Shown: positions 26,650 to 35,597 of the stretch, in pieces
How positions within the stretch are numbered: the stretch's first letter is position 1
How the letters are laid out: each line of letters starts with the position of its first letter
Assembly: GCA_023401925.1 (NCBI GenBank)
Contig: JAEXDA010000041.1
Span: 10,371 to 74,370, forward strand
DNA from: Bacillota bacterium
GTDB lineage: Bacteria; Bacillota; UBA4882; UBA8346
DNA: 64,000 nt
Direction: 5' to 3'
Made by a program: the position numbers and the translations under genes
Notes under the pieces: model-generated
Told to the model about the DNA's origin: nothing
The model's database searches: none
What the model saw: the letters and a program-made list of their open reading frames with translations, nothing else

Positions 26650-28191
26650 TTATTTGGTTACGCCATTGACCCAGGATACCCCGGTAGGATGCGGATAAAA
26701 ATTCTTAACTGTAGGCTTGGTAGCAGCCAGATCCACGGCATGACTGATAAATACCCAGGGAGCTTCATCAATCAGGATCTTTTGCAGGTCTTGATAAATC
26801 TTGACCCGGGCCTTGGGATCGGAAGTCTTGGTCCCTCGTTCCAGTAAGGCGTCAACCTTCGGGTTGGAATACTTGGCCGAATTCAAGGTGGAATCGATCT
26901 CATGGGAACTGAGCAGCGACAAGAAATTATCGGCATCACCGTTATCACCGACCCAACCATAGAAACCGGCATCGCCTTCTACGCCTTTGTATAACACATC
27001 TTTATATTCCTTCCAAGGATAAACCTTGATATTGGTCTTTACTCCTATTTTTAACAGCTCAGCCTGTACTGCTTCGGCCAATTTAACGCCATTTACCGTA
27101 TTGTACGGTCTAGGATTGGAGTAAGTTATGAAATTGAAGGTGAAATTGGTGTATCCGGCCTCGGCCAAGAGTTTTTTGGCCTCTTCCGGATTGTATCCGA
27201 CCGGCTTGAGTTTGGGATCATAACCGGGAATAAAACTGGGTAACGGACCATTGGCTACTTTGGCATATCCTTGATATAAGTAGTTTACGATTTGTTCGCG
27301 GTTGATAGCCATAGAAATCGCGCGGCGCACCCGGACATCATTGAAGGGTTTACGGTTGCACATAAAGCACATATAGTTGATATTCATCCCCGGGTTTTTG
27401 ATAACGTGCATGCCTTTAGCTTCCAGGGTTTTCACATCATTTGGATCGACACCGTCAATAATATCGGCGGCGCCGGTAATCAATTGGCTGGCTCTTACGG
27501 AATTTTCTTTGGTGGTCACGTAAACAACTTTATCGACTTTGGCTTTTTGACCCCAGTAGTTATTATTCTTCACCAGGACAATCTGTTGATCCTTATCCCA
27601 TTTTTGGAAGATAAAAGCGCCTGTCCCGATGGGATGTTGCGAGAAATCATCCTCCCCATATTTCTTCACCGCGGTCGGGCTGACAATAGGAGCCGCCAAA
27701 CTCATGGCCAAATTGGCTAAAAACGGTGCATAAGGTTGTTTTAATGTAAAACGAACGGTATAATCATCGACAACCTCAACTTTTTTAACCGGTCCAAAAG
27801 TGAAAGAGGCATAGGGCATACTGTCTTTGACCAGCGGAGGTATTTGGCGGTCAACGCTAAATTTGACTGCAGCGGCGTTGAACGGCGTACCATCATGGAA
27901 TTTGACGCCCTTTCTCAAGTTGAAAGTCCATGCTAAACCATCAGTGGATTTTGTCCAAGAAGTGGCCAAACCCGGTTCAATCTCGGTGCCTCCTTGTTTG
28001 TAGCGAACCAAAGTATCATAAATATTTACGATGATCTTAGCCGATTCGCCATCATCAACATAGGCCGGATCTAGACCCCGGGGATCGGAACCCTTGGCAT
28101 AAACCAAAATCTTGGGTGCTGCGGCATAGGAAAAACTAATCGCCGCAATGACAACTAACAAACATGTGGCAAGTAAAAAAAACTTACGCAA
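26650..28191 (-). CDS. Peptide ABC transporter substrate-binding protein, DppA/OppA family
   Basis: About 513 residues from a TTG at 28191 that follows GAGGAGG by eleven bases; the longer frame to 28299 has no ribosome site and would bury the signal peptide. Residues 1-25 form a signal peptide (KFFLLATCLLVVIAAISFSYA). The SBP family 5 pattern is clear: YAKGSDPRGLDPAYVDD, LATSWTKSTDGLAWTFNLRKGVKFHDG and RRAISMAINRE. It captures peptides, or related oligomers, outside the membrane. First gene of the operon; the signal peptide has no lipobox Cys at the cleavage site, unlike most Gram-positive relatives. Confidence 0.88.
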   Translation of the reverse strand: MRKFFLLATCLLVVIAAISFSYAAAPKILVYAKGSDPRGLDPAYVDDGESAKIIVNIYDTLVRYKQGGTEIEPGLATSWTKSTDGLAWTFNLRKGVKFHDGTPFNAAAVKFSVDRQIPPLVKDSMPYASFTFGPVKKVEVVDDYTVRFTLKQPYAPFLANLAMSLAAPIVSPTAVKKYGEDDFSQHPIGTGAFIFQKWDKDQQIVLVKNNNYWGQKAKVDKVVYVTTKENSVRASQLITGAADIIDGVDPNDVKTLEAKGMHVIKNPGMNINYMCFMCNRKPFNDVRVRRAISMAINREQIVNYLYQGYAKVANGPLPSFIPGYDPKLKPVGYNPEEAKKLLAEAGYTNFTFNFITYSNPRPYNTVNGVKLAEAVQAELLKIGVKTNIKVYPWKEYKDVLYKGVEGDAGFYGWVGDNGDADNFLSLLSSHEIDSTLNSAKYSNPKVDALLERGTKTSDPKARVKIYQDLQKILIDEAPWVFISHAVDLAATKPTVKNFYPHPTGVSWVNGVTK

Positions 28192-28597
28192 AATGAATCT
28201 TTCCTCCTCTCGCACGCATATGCGCGCACTTTCTTTTTTATTTGAATGCCATCTCATACAGCGAAAAAATTTCGGCTCGACTCTGCAAGAAATTTCCAAA
28301 GGGCATAAGAAGAGTGATAATAATACTTATTTGTCAAAATGGAAATTCGTCTTCGATTCAAAAAGAGCCCGCCAATTAATCCAACCGCATCAAACGACAT
28401 TGGACACATAATTAACACACAAATTCCCAAAAGAAAAAACCGTTTCAGCAAATGATACACCTGAGATACGGCTGTGAATTTACTTAATCGAAAAGTTAGT
28501 TTTCTAACAAAGGACAACTTTCAATATATTGATTTCTATTCGAATCCATCAACCAATACCATATTAAGCACTGTTTAAAATATACCATTTCAGTCTA

Positions 28598-28682
28598 TTG
28601 ATGTCAATCAACTTGATGTCAATCAACTTGATGTTATTCGACTAATATCTTGAGAACCAATGTTAACTTGATGTCATTCGAC
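28598..28682. repeat. 15-bp direct repeats upstream of the peptide transporter
   Basis: TTGATGTCAATCAAC occurs twice in tandem (28598-28612, 28613-28627), followed by TTGATGTTATTCGAC (28628-28642) and a spaced TTGATGTCATTCGAC (28668-28682). They lie in the 612-base gap between the divergent transporter operon and the small ORFs. Iterated operators for a regulator are one option; the remainder of the gap is AT-rich without genes. Confidence 0.65.
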
Positions 28683-28803
28683 CCAGTATTAAGTAAGTTA
28701 TTTCTTTCCTTTTGATATTTTTATAGGGTGGATTGCAAATAATTCTTTCAACCCAGTATCAAAAATATTTTTTTTGGCAAAATTAAAATGAGGGGTGATT
28801 GCA

Positions 28804-28968
28804 ATGGACGTTACAAAAATTTGGAATAATCAAAGACGAGAGCTTAACATTACAGCAAAAGATCTCAATGAATCGGATGACCCTCTCGACAATATTCTAT
28901 TGGATGTAATGTTTGATGAATATTACAAACGTATCCAAAAACAAAAATCATCAAAACAGAACGAGTAA
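28804..28968 (+). CDS. Small hypothetical protein, 54 residues
   Basis: ATG at 28804 preceded by GAGGGGTGATTGCA, ending with TAA at 28968. The product is highly charged, with an N-terminal TKIWNNQRREL helix, an acidic centre (ESDDPLDNILLDVMFDEYY) and a lysine-rich end. It has no membrane segment or cysteine. I do not recognise it. A second small ORF follows 69 bases later, so the two may be co-transcribed. Confidence 0.55.
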   Translation: MDVTKIWNNQRRELNITAKDLNESDDPLDNILLDVMFDEYYKRIQKQKSSKQNE

Positions 28969-29037
28969 ATCCTTATTTCAAATGATCTTGATTGCTACAA
29001 GTGCTTGTATGAAATTGTTAAACCGGAGGTATTCATT

Positions 29038-29217
29038 TTGAAACCGTCATTAACCAAAACCAATAAACTTCCCCGATTGATAAATAATAGTCAGCTCCTT
29101 TTCCCCGACGACTATGGAGAAAATCGTCATGAAAGCGAACTGATATTGATAATTTTGAACGAACGTTTACAAAAAAAGGGATTTATCTCCGGTAGTCCAA
29201 TAAATCGCATCAATTAA
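29038..29217 (+). CDS. Small hypothetical protein, 59 residues, TTG start
   Basis: A TTG at 29038 follows CCGGAGG with eight-base spacing; upstream in-frame codons have no ribosome site. The protein starts MKPSLTKTNKLPRL and has an acidic central stretch (FPDDYGENRHESE) and a helix ILIILNERLQKKG. No known domain is evident. It lies downstream of the 54-residue ORF and converges with mutY. Confidence 0.5.
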   Translation: MKPSLTKTNKLPRLINNSQLLFPDDYGENRHESELILIILNERLQKKGFISGSPINRIN

Positions 29218-29260
29218 TTTTAAAAAAAATTTCCCTCCTAAAACACAATCATAGAAATTT

Positions 29261-30346
29261 TTAATCTTGAGAAGTTAATCTCCTTATAAAAGCCACCCGA
29301 GGCAAACCAGCTTCTTCTTCCGGCAATAGCCATAAGCCCTTTTTGATTGGATTCGGCTCCCTTTTCTCCTTCCAATCTCCATCGAGAATTTCCAAGTTCC
29401 AACGTAAATGGGTATATACATGAGTCATATTCCCAAGAAATTGGAATGGTATTATCGCGCCCAGATACTCAAGGGCCCATTTTTCCGCCAAAGTTAGCGC
29501 ATCCTCGTTTGGCCCGGCAACTATGGTTGGATATTCCCAAAATCCTGCCATTAATCCATCTTTGGGTCTCTGAAATAAAAGACGCTTCTGATTCCAGGTA
29601 ATTCGAAGAACAACCCGGCGTTCTACCGGTATCTCCCGTGAAGTTTTTTTCACGGGGAAACGCTCGGGATTGGCTCCAAAAGCCTTACAGAATCGGGATA
29701 AAGGGCACTTTTGGCAATGAGGCGCTCGCGGCAAACAAATAAGCGCTCCTATTTCCATTAAGGCCTGCGTGAAATCCCCAGCTTGTCCCGGGGGAAATTG
29801 CCCGCACACCCATCTTGTAATCTCGCGTTTGGAGTTTGGAGTTGCTGCATCTTCTTCCCAAGCCAGCATTCGGGTTACTACCCGAATTACATTTCCATCA
29901 ACGGCCGGAACGGGAAGATTAAACGCAATGCTGGCTATGGAACCGGCCATATAAGTCCCAATACCGGGTAACGATCCTAATTCTTTGGGATCGGCCGGTA
30001 AAACACTATTCAATTCATTGACAACCACTGCCGCTCCTTTATGAAGCAATTTCGCGCGACGATAATAGCCCAATCCCTCCCATGTTTTCAAAACCTCATC
30101 TTCTGAGGCAGCAGCTAATGCCTCGACTGTAGGAAAGCGGTTTAGAAATTTCTGGTAATAAGGTATTACCGTTTCAACCCTGGTTTGTTGCAACATAACC
30201 TCGGAAACCCAAATTTTATAAGGATCTCTCGTTTGACGCCAAGGCAATTTGCGGGCATTTTGATGATACCAAGATAACAGATGCGTGGTAATTTCAGGTT
30301 GTCCAATATGGGATAATGTATCGATATCCTGTTTATGAGTTCTCAT
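29261..30346 (-). CDS. mutY: A/G-specific adenine DNA glycosylase
   Basis: Excises adenine mispaired with 8-oxoguanine. It has 361 residues, the usual MutY length. The catalytic Glu lies in VSEVMLQQTRVETV near residue 48, the helix-hairpin-helix is LPGIGTYMAGSIAS near 128, and the catalytic Asp is in PAVDGNVIRV near 150. The four cysteines of the [4Fe-4S] cluster are in CLPRAPHCQKCPLSRFC near 210. The C-terminal 120 residues form the NUDIX-like 8-oxoG recognition domain, ending with a HVYTHLRW segment. It stands alone and converges with the two small ORFs. Confidence 0.95.
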   Translation of the reverse strand: MRTHKQDIDTLSHIGQPEITTHLLSWYHQNARKLPWRQTRDPYKIWVSEVMLQQTRVETVIPYYQKFLNRFPTVEALAAASEDEVLKTWEGLGYYRRAKLLHKGAAVVVNELNSVLPADPKELGSLPGIGTYMAGSIASIAFNLPVPAVDGNVIRVVTRMLAWEEDAATPNSKREITRWVCGQFPPGQAGDFTQALMEIGALICLPRAPHCQKCPLSRFCKAFGANPERFPVKKTSREIPVERRVVLRITWNQKRLLFQRPKDGLMAGFWEYPTIVAGPNEDALTLAEKWALEYLGAIIPFQFLGNMTHVYTHLRWNLEILDGDWKEKREPNPIKKGLWLLPEEEAGLPRVAFIRRLTSQD

Positions 30347-30421
30347 GAATACACCCTATCACATCATTTAACTCGAAACAATAAAAACCAAGGTTTTTTT
30401 AATGAAATGTTGATTAGAATT

Positions 30422-30455
30422 GTAAATATTTCCCTTTAAAAAGGAAAATATTTAC
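30422..30455. repeat. Inverted repeat between mutY and the M23 peptidase gene
   Basis: GTAAATATTTCC and GGAAAATATTTAC pair around a short A/T loop, in the 349-base gap between the two divergent genes. It may be an operator; without a T run it is not a clear terminator. A second hairpin, CGACTAAA/TTTAGTCG, lies at about 30635-30653, just ahead of the peptidase gene. Confidence 0.5.
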
Positions 30456-30695
30456 TTCTATTTTAAAAAAACAATAGTTCCCTCGACATTTTTAAAAGAA
30501 CATAGCCTAAACAATTAAAATGGAAAATATTCATCAATATTTACCAAATTTATTTTTATTGGCAGGAATATCCAAGAATTTGTCGTAATAACGTAATAAT
30601 CAATACATTAATTTAAATTTATCGGCAATGGCGACTAAAATCTTTAGTCGTTGGGGTATATTTTTGCTTCATTTTACTAAAGGGGGCTTTCAATC

Positions 30696-31661
30696 GTGTC
30701 TGCAAGGAAATTTTACCGGTTTTTGAATAAAAACTTAAATTATAGCCTCCTGATTGTTCCAAACTCTTCATCTACTAAAGTGAAGAGTTGTTATATTCCT
30801 TATTCTTTAGCTTTGCTGATTATTGGTTTCATCATTTTCAACCTCTATATTTTCTTTGGATACTCAACCCAGATATGGCAAATCGCCGTTTTTAAAAAGG
30901 ATGTTGCCGCCAAAAAACAACTCATTGTAAAATTAACCGCTGAAAGGCGACGAGTCCGACCAATTCTCGCCAAAAACGAATTCATCAACAAAGAATTGTC
31001 CAGGATCGAAGAAATTCAAACCCGTTTGGATGATACATTAACCCGAGTCCGCGAGAAAAAGGGACGATCCATTTTTGTAACCAGCCGCGGCTTTTTTGTA
31101 CGTACCCAACCATACTCCTTAAATTCACTTCCTGTAATGAACGTTCCCAACACTTCTTTAGATCAACTCCGGCACAATCTGGAACAATTGGAGCAATATA
31201 TGGAAGTGGAAAAAAATGCTCAGAAGCAAATTCTGGGCGAGTTACAATCCTACGAATACCGTCTTGATCATATGCCCTCAATTTGGCCGGTGAGTTCGAC
31301 GATTATTTGCTCTTTCGGAATGCGTTTACATCCTATTTATCATCGTTATATCCGTCACGAAGGTCTTGACATAAGAGCTTCCTATGGCACACCGATCAAA
31401 GCCACCGCTGATGGAGTCGTCACGTATTCCGGATGGCAAAACGGATACGGCTACCTTGTGAAACTCAGTCACGGAAACGGTTATGAAACATGCTACGGAC
31501 ATAATTCCCGCCTTTTAGTGAATGTTGGACAAAATGTGAAGAAAGGGCAGAAAATCGCCTTGGCCGGAGCCACCGGAGAAGCAACAGGTCCCCATTGCCA
31601 TTATGAAGTCCGTGACCACGGCACTCCGATTAATCCCGTACCTTTCCTGCAAATACAATAA
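30696..31661 (+). CDS. M23-family zinc metallopeptidase (LytM-type), membrane anchored
   Basis: 321 residues, GTG start with AAGGGGG before it. A membrane helix (about residues 34-58: SLALLIIGFIIFNLYIFFG) anchors it, and a coiled coil of about 80 residues follows (KKQLIVKLTAERRR...). The C-terminal domain is a complete M23 fold with HEGLDIRASYGTPIKA and a late GPHCHYEVRDHGTPINP, giving the HxxxD and HxH zinc ligands. Such proteins cleave, or activate cleavage of, peptidoglycan cross-bridges, often during division or spore morphogenesis. No operon partner. Confidence 0.9.
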   Translation: MSARKFYRFLNKNLNYSLLIVPNSSSTKVKSCYIPYSLALLIIGFIIFNLYIFFGYSTQIWQIAVFKKDVAAKKQLIVKLTAERRRVRPILAKNEFINKELSRIEEIQTRLDDTLTRVREKKGRSIFVTSRGFFVRTQPYSLNSLPVMNVPNTSLDQLRHNLEQLEQYMEVEKNAQKQILGELQSYEYRLDHMPSIWPVSSTIICSFGMRLHPIYHRYIRHEGLDIRASYGTPIKATADGVVTYSGWQNGYGYLVKLSHGNGYETCYGHNSRLLVNVGQNVKKGQKIALAGATGEATGPHCHYEVRDHGTPINPVPFLQIQ

Positions 31662-32669
31662 TTACTGCTTTTTGGGGATGAATTTTAGATTCAACATTTC
31701 TTTGACGGGTGTTTCCTTATCAATCAAGCCATACTGGTGGATAGACTTCTGTGAATCCGCCCAACCTTTCGGATCCGACATCCCTAATCCGTATTGTTTG
31801 GTGTATTCATTCTCCCATAATTCCATTGAACTTTCCAAAATTCTCTCTTGTAAACCTTGGCTGTCCTTACTGATATCCGGAACATATTTTAGACAAATCG
31901 CATAAGCTTCGGATGGATGTTCCAAAGAGTACTTCATCCCCTTGAGGGTGGCTCTTACCATTGCCTGAACGATTTTAGGATTGGTGGCTAGGGTTCCCTT
32001 ACCGGTAATCAAGCCATGTCCCACCAGGGGGAAATAATGCCAGGAATCAATTTGATTGATGGAATAACCTTGCGCGATTAAATTCAAAGGCTCATTATTG
32101 GCAAATCCCACAATGGCATCTACTTTTCCCGAAGTTAAAGACGATATTTGCGTATAGCCCACATCAATTAACTGAACATCCTTTTCCGAAATTCCCGCTT
32201 TATTGAGGATCGCTTTCACCGCCAAGAGACTGGTGCCATATAAAGGCAATCCTATTTTTTTCCCCTTTAAATCCTTGGGAGTCTTAATCCCTGAATTTGA
32301 TAAAGCGATAATGGCGGGAGGAAATTTAGCATAGAGCGTCGCCAGATAAACCACAGGTATATCATGAGAACGGGCAGTGATCACTTGATCGCCCCCGGCA
32401 ATGGCAAAATCAATTTTACCGCTGGCCACCAGTGGTAAAGCATCAATATCCATCCGATAATCAAAGTTCACATCGAGGCCTTCCGATTTAAAAAAACCTT
32501 TATCCGCCGCAACATACCAGGGAGCAAACTGAACATTCGGAATGTAGGTCATCGCAATTGTCGCCTTTTTATAAGGCCCAGCTGCAAAGGCTCCGAAAGT
32601 TGTCGTAAAACCCAAAACCGTCACCAAAATGACCATCAAACCGATACTTAACCAAAAACCCTTCTTCAT
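31662..32669 (-). CDS. ABC transporter substrate-binding protein, probably riboflavin (RibY-like)
   Basis: 335 residues with a signal peptide (about residues 5-30, ending GAFAAGP). The mature part opens KKATIAMTYIPNVQFAPWYVAADKGFF, typical of the NMT1/THI5-like group; DLKGKKIGLPLYGTS and LTSGKVDAIVGFANNE follow. GGAGG lies before the ATG. It is the last gene of an operon with the permease and ATPase, behind an FMN riboswitch. By context the ligand is riboflavin or a precursor, like RibY of the RibXY system; from protein family alone a thiamine precursor would be equally plausible. Confidence 0.8.
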   Translation of the reverse strand: MKKGFWLSIGLMVILVTVLGFTTTFGAFAAGPYKKATIAMTYIPNVQFAPWYVAADKGFFKSEGLDVNFDYRMDIDALPLVASGKIDFAIAGGDQVITARSHDIPVVYLATLYAKFPPAIIALSNSGIKTPKDLKGKKIGLPLYGTSLLAVKAILNKAGISEKDVQLIDVGYTQISSLTSGKVDAIVGFANNEPLNLIAQGYSINQIDSWHYFPLVGHGLITGKGTLATNPKIVQAMVRATLKGMKYSLEHPSEAYAICLKYVPDISKDSQGLQERILESSMELWENEYTKQYGLGMSDPKGWADSQKSIHQYGLIDKETPVKEMLNLKFIPKKQ

Positions 32670-32755
32670 CTTGGATAACCTCCAATAGTTTCATTTTATC
32701 CTTGCGTCCAAAGCCCGTCTTATCCTTATACCCGATAAAGAATGTTTCCCGTCGC

Positions 32756-33529
32756 CTATTGGCGCTGCCATGGTATGAGTCCGTACTCAAGCCAAACGAT
32801 AAGCAAGTAAAATCCAATTCCTAAAAAAGCCAGGATAATCAATGCTACAAAAATCAAAGGAGTGTCAAAACTTCCCCGGGCGGCGTTCACCAAGTAACCC
32901 AAGCCCTTTCCGGCGCCGGCGAATTCACCCACTACCGCTCCAATTACCGAAAGGGTAATGCCAAGTCTTAAACCGCCGAAAATCACCGGCAGGGCTGATG
33001 GGAGTTCGAGCTTTGCAAACACTTGGGTGCGTTTGGCTCCCATCATCGCCATTAACTCCGCTAACCGGGGATCCGTACTTCGAAATCCCATGATGCCGTT
33101 GGTAAGTATCGGAAAAAAAGATACCAAGGCGGCGATTAATACTTTGGAAGTAAGCCCGAATCCAAACCAAATTACCAGTAAAGGAGCCAAGGCCACGATG
33201 GGGATTGCCTGAAGCCCGACAATATAAGGGGCAAGACACCTCTCAAAAAAGGGATGGTGTGCTAAAAAGTAACTTAAAGGCAAAGCAAGCAACACTCCGG
33301 CTAAAAAGCCCATCATAGCTTCGTAAAAAGTGGTCACCCCATGTTGCAATAATAACCCATTCTTCGTATATTCCATCATCCGGTCCCATACTTTTTCAGG
33401 ACCGGGTAAAATGAAAGCAGGGTAAATTTTAGCCAGAAGATGCCAGATACCTATAAAGATTAAAAATCCTAAAGGAATCAACAGGTACTCATAGTATTTC
33501 CAAAAAAAAGACTGTATTGTAAGCTTCAT
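32756..33529 (-). CDS. ABC transporter permease, probably riboflavin (RibX-like)
   Basis: 257 residues, six hydrophobic segments. The ATPase-contact loop reads AELMAMMGAKRTQVFAKLELPSALP near residue 165, and VGLQAIPIVALAPLLVIWFGFG is typical of the NitT/TauT family. Its ATG immediately follows the ATPase stop (TAA-ATG) with GGAGG inside the upstream gene, so the genes are coupled. It belongs to the FMN-riboswitch operon. Confidence 0.85.
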   Translation of the reverse strand: MKLTIQSFFWKYYEYLLIPLGFLIFIGIWHLLAKIYPAFILPGPEKVWDRMMEYTKNGLLLQHGVTTFYEAMMGFLAGVLLALPLSYFLAHHPFFERCLAPYIVGLQAIPIVALAPLLVIWFGFGLTSKVLIAALVSFFPILTNGIMGFRSTDPRLAELMAMMGAKRTQVFAKLELPSALPVIFGGLRLGITLSVIGAVVGEFAGAGKGLGYLVNAARGSFDTPLIFVALIILAFLGIGFYLLIVWLEYGLIPWQRQ

Positions 33530-34306
33530 TTAGGAAACCTCCGTTTCCGAACCCAGGGCCAGTAAATCCTGGACTTCGCTCACCTGTTTTCCAAACTCCG
33601 GATTACCGATGATCTTCAAACGGCGTGGATACTCCAACCCAATGGCAACCTCGCCAAGGATCCGGCCCGGCTTTTCCCCCATTACCACAACCCGCCCCGA
33701 TAAAAAAACCGCTTCAAAAATATTGTGGGTTACCAGCAAAATAGTCGCCCCAGTCCGCGATTGCAGATTTAGTAATTCCAAATGCAGCCCGGTCCGGGTA
33801 ATATCATCCAAGGCCGCAAAAGGTTCATCCAACATCAATATTTGGGTATCGCCCACCAAAGCCCGTGCCAAAGCCGCCCGTTGCCTCATTCCGCCCGAGA
33901 GATGATGCGGATATTTATGGCCTGAATCGCTTAAATTGGCCAATTCCAAGGCTTTGTTAACTTTCTCCGCTATCAGGAGCTTATTTTTTTCTCCTTGAAT
34001 TTCCAGCGGAAGTCCAACATTGGCTGCTACGGTCCGCCAGGGAAAAAGTAAAGAATCTTGAGGAACAAACCCAAGTCCCGGCCATCCCGGAGTTACTTTT
34101 TCTCCAAAGACTCTAACCTCACCGCGGGTTGGCGCAAGAACCCCGGCGATCAACCGTAATAAAGTTGATTTACCGCAACCGCTGGGTCCGACCAAGCTGA
34201 CAATTTCTCCCTGATGGATGGAGAGATTGATTCCTAAAAGTTCAGGCTGATTCCCCTTGATAAAAGCCAGTGTAACATCGTCCAACTGAATGATTTGATT
34301 GTTCAT
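33530..34306 (-). CDS. ABC transporter ATP-binding protein of the riboflavin-type importer
   Basis: About 258 residues from the ATG at 34306, which follows TAGGTGATG; the in-frame ATG at 34318 sits on that site. Walker A GPSGCGKST is near residue 38, the signature LSGGMRQRAALARAL near 135, Walker B ILMLDEPFAALD near 160 and the switch histidine VTHN near 195. First gene of the operon, directly behind the FMN riboswitch and its terminator, so the whole importer should be switched off by FMN. Confidence 0.88.
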   Translation of the reverse strand: MNNQIIQLDDVTLAFIKGNQPELLGINLSIHQGEIVSLVGPSGCGKSTLLRLIAGVLAPTRGEVRVFGEKVTPGWPGLGFVPQDSLLFPWRTVAANVGLPLEIQGEKNKLLIAEKVNKALELANLSDSGHKYPHHLSGGMRQRAALARALVGDTQILMLDEPFAALDDITRTGLHLELLNLQSRTGATILLVTHNIFEAVFLSGRVVVMGEKPGRILGEVAIGLEYPRRLKIIGNPEFGKQVSEVQDLLALGSETEVS

Positions 34307-34324
34307 GAATATCATCACCTACTA

Positions 34325-34362
34325 AAAATAAAAATCCCTGAACAAATTAAATTTATTCAGGG
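34325..34362 (-). terminator. Intrinsic terminator of the FMN riboswitch
   Basis: On the minus strand CCCTGAATAAATT pairs with AATTTGTTCAGGG and is followed by ATTTTTATTTTT. It lies between the aptamer and the ATPase start codon, as expected for transcriptional control. Confidence 0.9.
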
Positions 34363-34375
34363 ACAGGAAATACAC

Positions 34376-34554
34376 CTTTCCTTCTTTCATCCGGACTCTA
34401 CCGTCGGTTCTGGAATCTCACCAGATCTGCTTTTTAAAAGCGCGTGGACTTGAGAATAAAAGTTTTCGTCAAAAAACTATTTCTCTTACCACCGGTCGGG
34501 AATTGATTAAAGGTTTACGTTAGTAAAACTTATCGCACCCTGCCCTGAAGGATT
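34376..34554 (-). ncRNA. FMN riboswitch (RFN element)
   Basis: Read on the minus strand it has the RFN landmarks in order: CCTTCAGGGCAGGGTG at the 5' end, CCCGACCGGTGGTA in the middle, GATCTGGTGAGATTCCAGA and CCGACGGTAGAGTCCGGATG, ending GAAAGAAGGA. These are the conserved strands of the FMN aptamer, closing with the outer P1 stem (CCTTC/GAAGG). No thiamine-box sequence (CTGAGA, ACC-TGA-TCTGG) is present. A terminator follows at once. Bound FMN should stop transcription of the downstream ABC importer. Confidence 0.93.
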
Positions 34555-34713
34555 CATATTCAATTACTTATATTGTAAGCTGGATTTGGAGATTTGTAAA
34601 TTAAAAACTTGTAAAATTAAGCCATAATTCCTTCCCTACCTCCGTTTGAGTTTTCATTCGCTTTAGTGTTTTACGATTCCGTTTCGATAAATTGGCCGGT
34701 TGTCCCGGAGCAT

Positions 34714-34918
34714 CCGCAAAATAACTTTGCCGATCCACAACAATATTTCTCCCATCCGTAATGTTATTTTGCTAATCACCAAAATGTTTGCTCCGATCAA
34801 CAAAAACGTTTTGCTGATCCGCAAAATCATCTCGCCCATCTGTAATATTGCCTTGCCGATCTACAAAATGGTTTCTCCCATTCACAATATTGTTTTTGCT
34901 GGTCTGCAAAATCATTTC
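34714..34918. repeat. Degenerate tandem repeat with exact 21-bp period
   Basis: Nine consecutive 21-base units (34714-34734, 34735-34755, and so on to 34902) and a partial tenth share the pattern CC-CAAAAT-----TTGCCCAT, ending in [C/G]AT. Unit length is constant although bases vary. The plus strand has an ORF (34700-34942) reading a seven-residue repeat of the form I-x-x-x-x-x-P, but it has no ribosome site. The minus strand also stays open in one frame. I regard it as non-coding. It fills much of the 582-base gap between the FMN riboswitch and the next gene. Confidence 0.8.
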
Positions 34919-35135
34919 TACCCTTTTTTATGTTTTTCCTAGAAATATGAATTTCTTACGGAATTGCCTTTTTGGTATAGAACCGCAAAAAGGGCCCGGA
35001 TTCCCATTCCATCTTCCGCTTCTAAATTTTGGCACATCCGGTAAATGAATTCACTGAAATTCAATTCCATAACAGGAATATTTTATTTACTGCCGAATAT
35101 GTAATCTGTTTGTATGAAATTGGGAGGCGTAATTT

Positions 35136-35429
35136 ATGAATACCAATACACCATCCGGCAATTTGGCTGAACTCACCAAAGCTCTGCAAAATTTGGAGCC
35201 GGTCGAACTTTCCTTTCATGATATGAAGGCCATCAAAATTCTATTAAATTCGCCTGACGGCAATAGCCATCAGGCGTTCATTGTACGCAAACAGGATGAT
35301 AAAGGAGCTACCCGCTTTTTTTTCACAGGTATGAATAAGATCGTGGTCTTTGACCGTGCTCCGGAAATTTGGGAAAAGGAATTAAAGAATTGGGATTGGA
35401 GTTTCGTGGAAGTCAAGATGAAAAAATAA
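35136..35429 (+). CDS. Hypothetical protein, 97 residues
   Basis: A soluble protein with GGGAGGCG before the ATG. It contains a helix (LAELTKALQNLEPVEL), strand-like stretches (QAFIVRKQ, ATRFFFTG, KIVVFDR) and a Trp-rich end (WEKELKNWDWSFVEV). I do not recognise the family. It is a single gene between the repeat tract and the ybaK-like gene. Confidence 0.6.
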   Translation: MNTNTPSGNLAELTKALQNLEPVELSFHDMKAIKILLNSPDGNSHQAFIVRKQDDKGATRFFFTGMNKIVVFDRAPEIWEKELKNWDWSFVEVKMKK

Positions 35430-35597
35430 CCCAATACCGCTTTTACTTGGGCAGGCTTGCACTGTTCCTCACTTTGATGAACATTTCACCTTAGCCGTTT
35501 CTAGCAGCTAAGGTTTCTGATTTCCATGGTCCGCAACGTCTTTAGCAAATAAATATTTTTTATGCATCAATTATCTCTAAGGAGGATCTTTCCCCAG

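Noticed and set aside
34376..34554. Thiamine (TPP) riboswitch for the ABC importer
   Set aside because: The conserved CTGAGA and ACC-TGA-TCTGG segments are missing, while all FMN aptamer strands are present in order.
34700..34942. 80-codon ORF over the 21-bp repeat
   Set aside because: It is simply the repeat read in frame; no ribosome site before the start, and the opposite strand is equally open.
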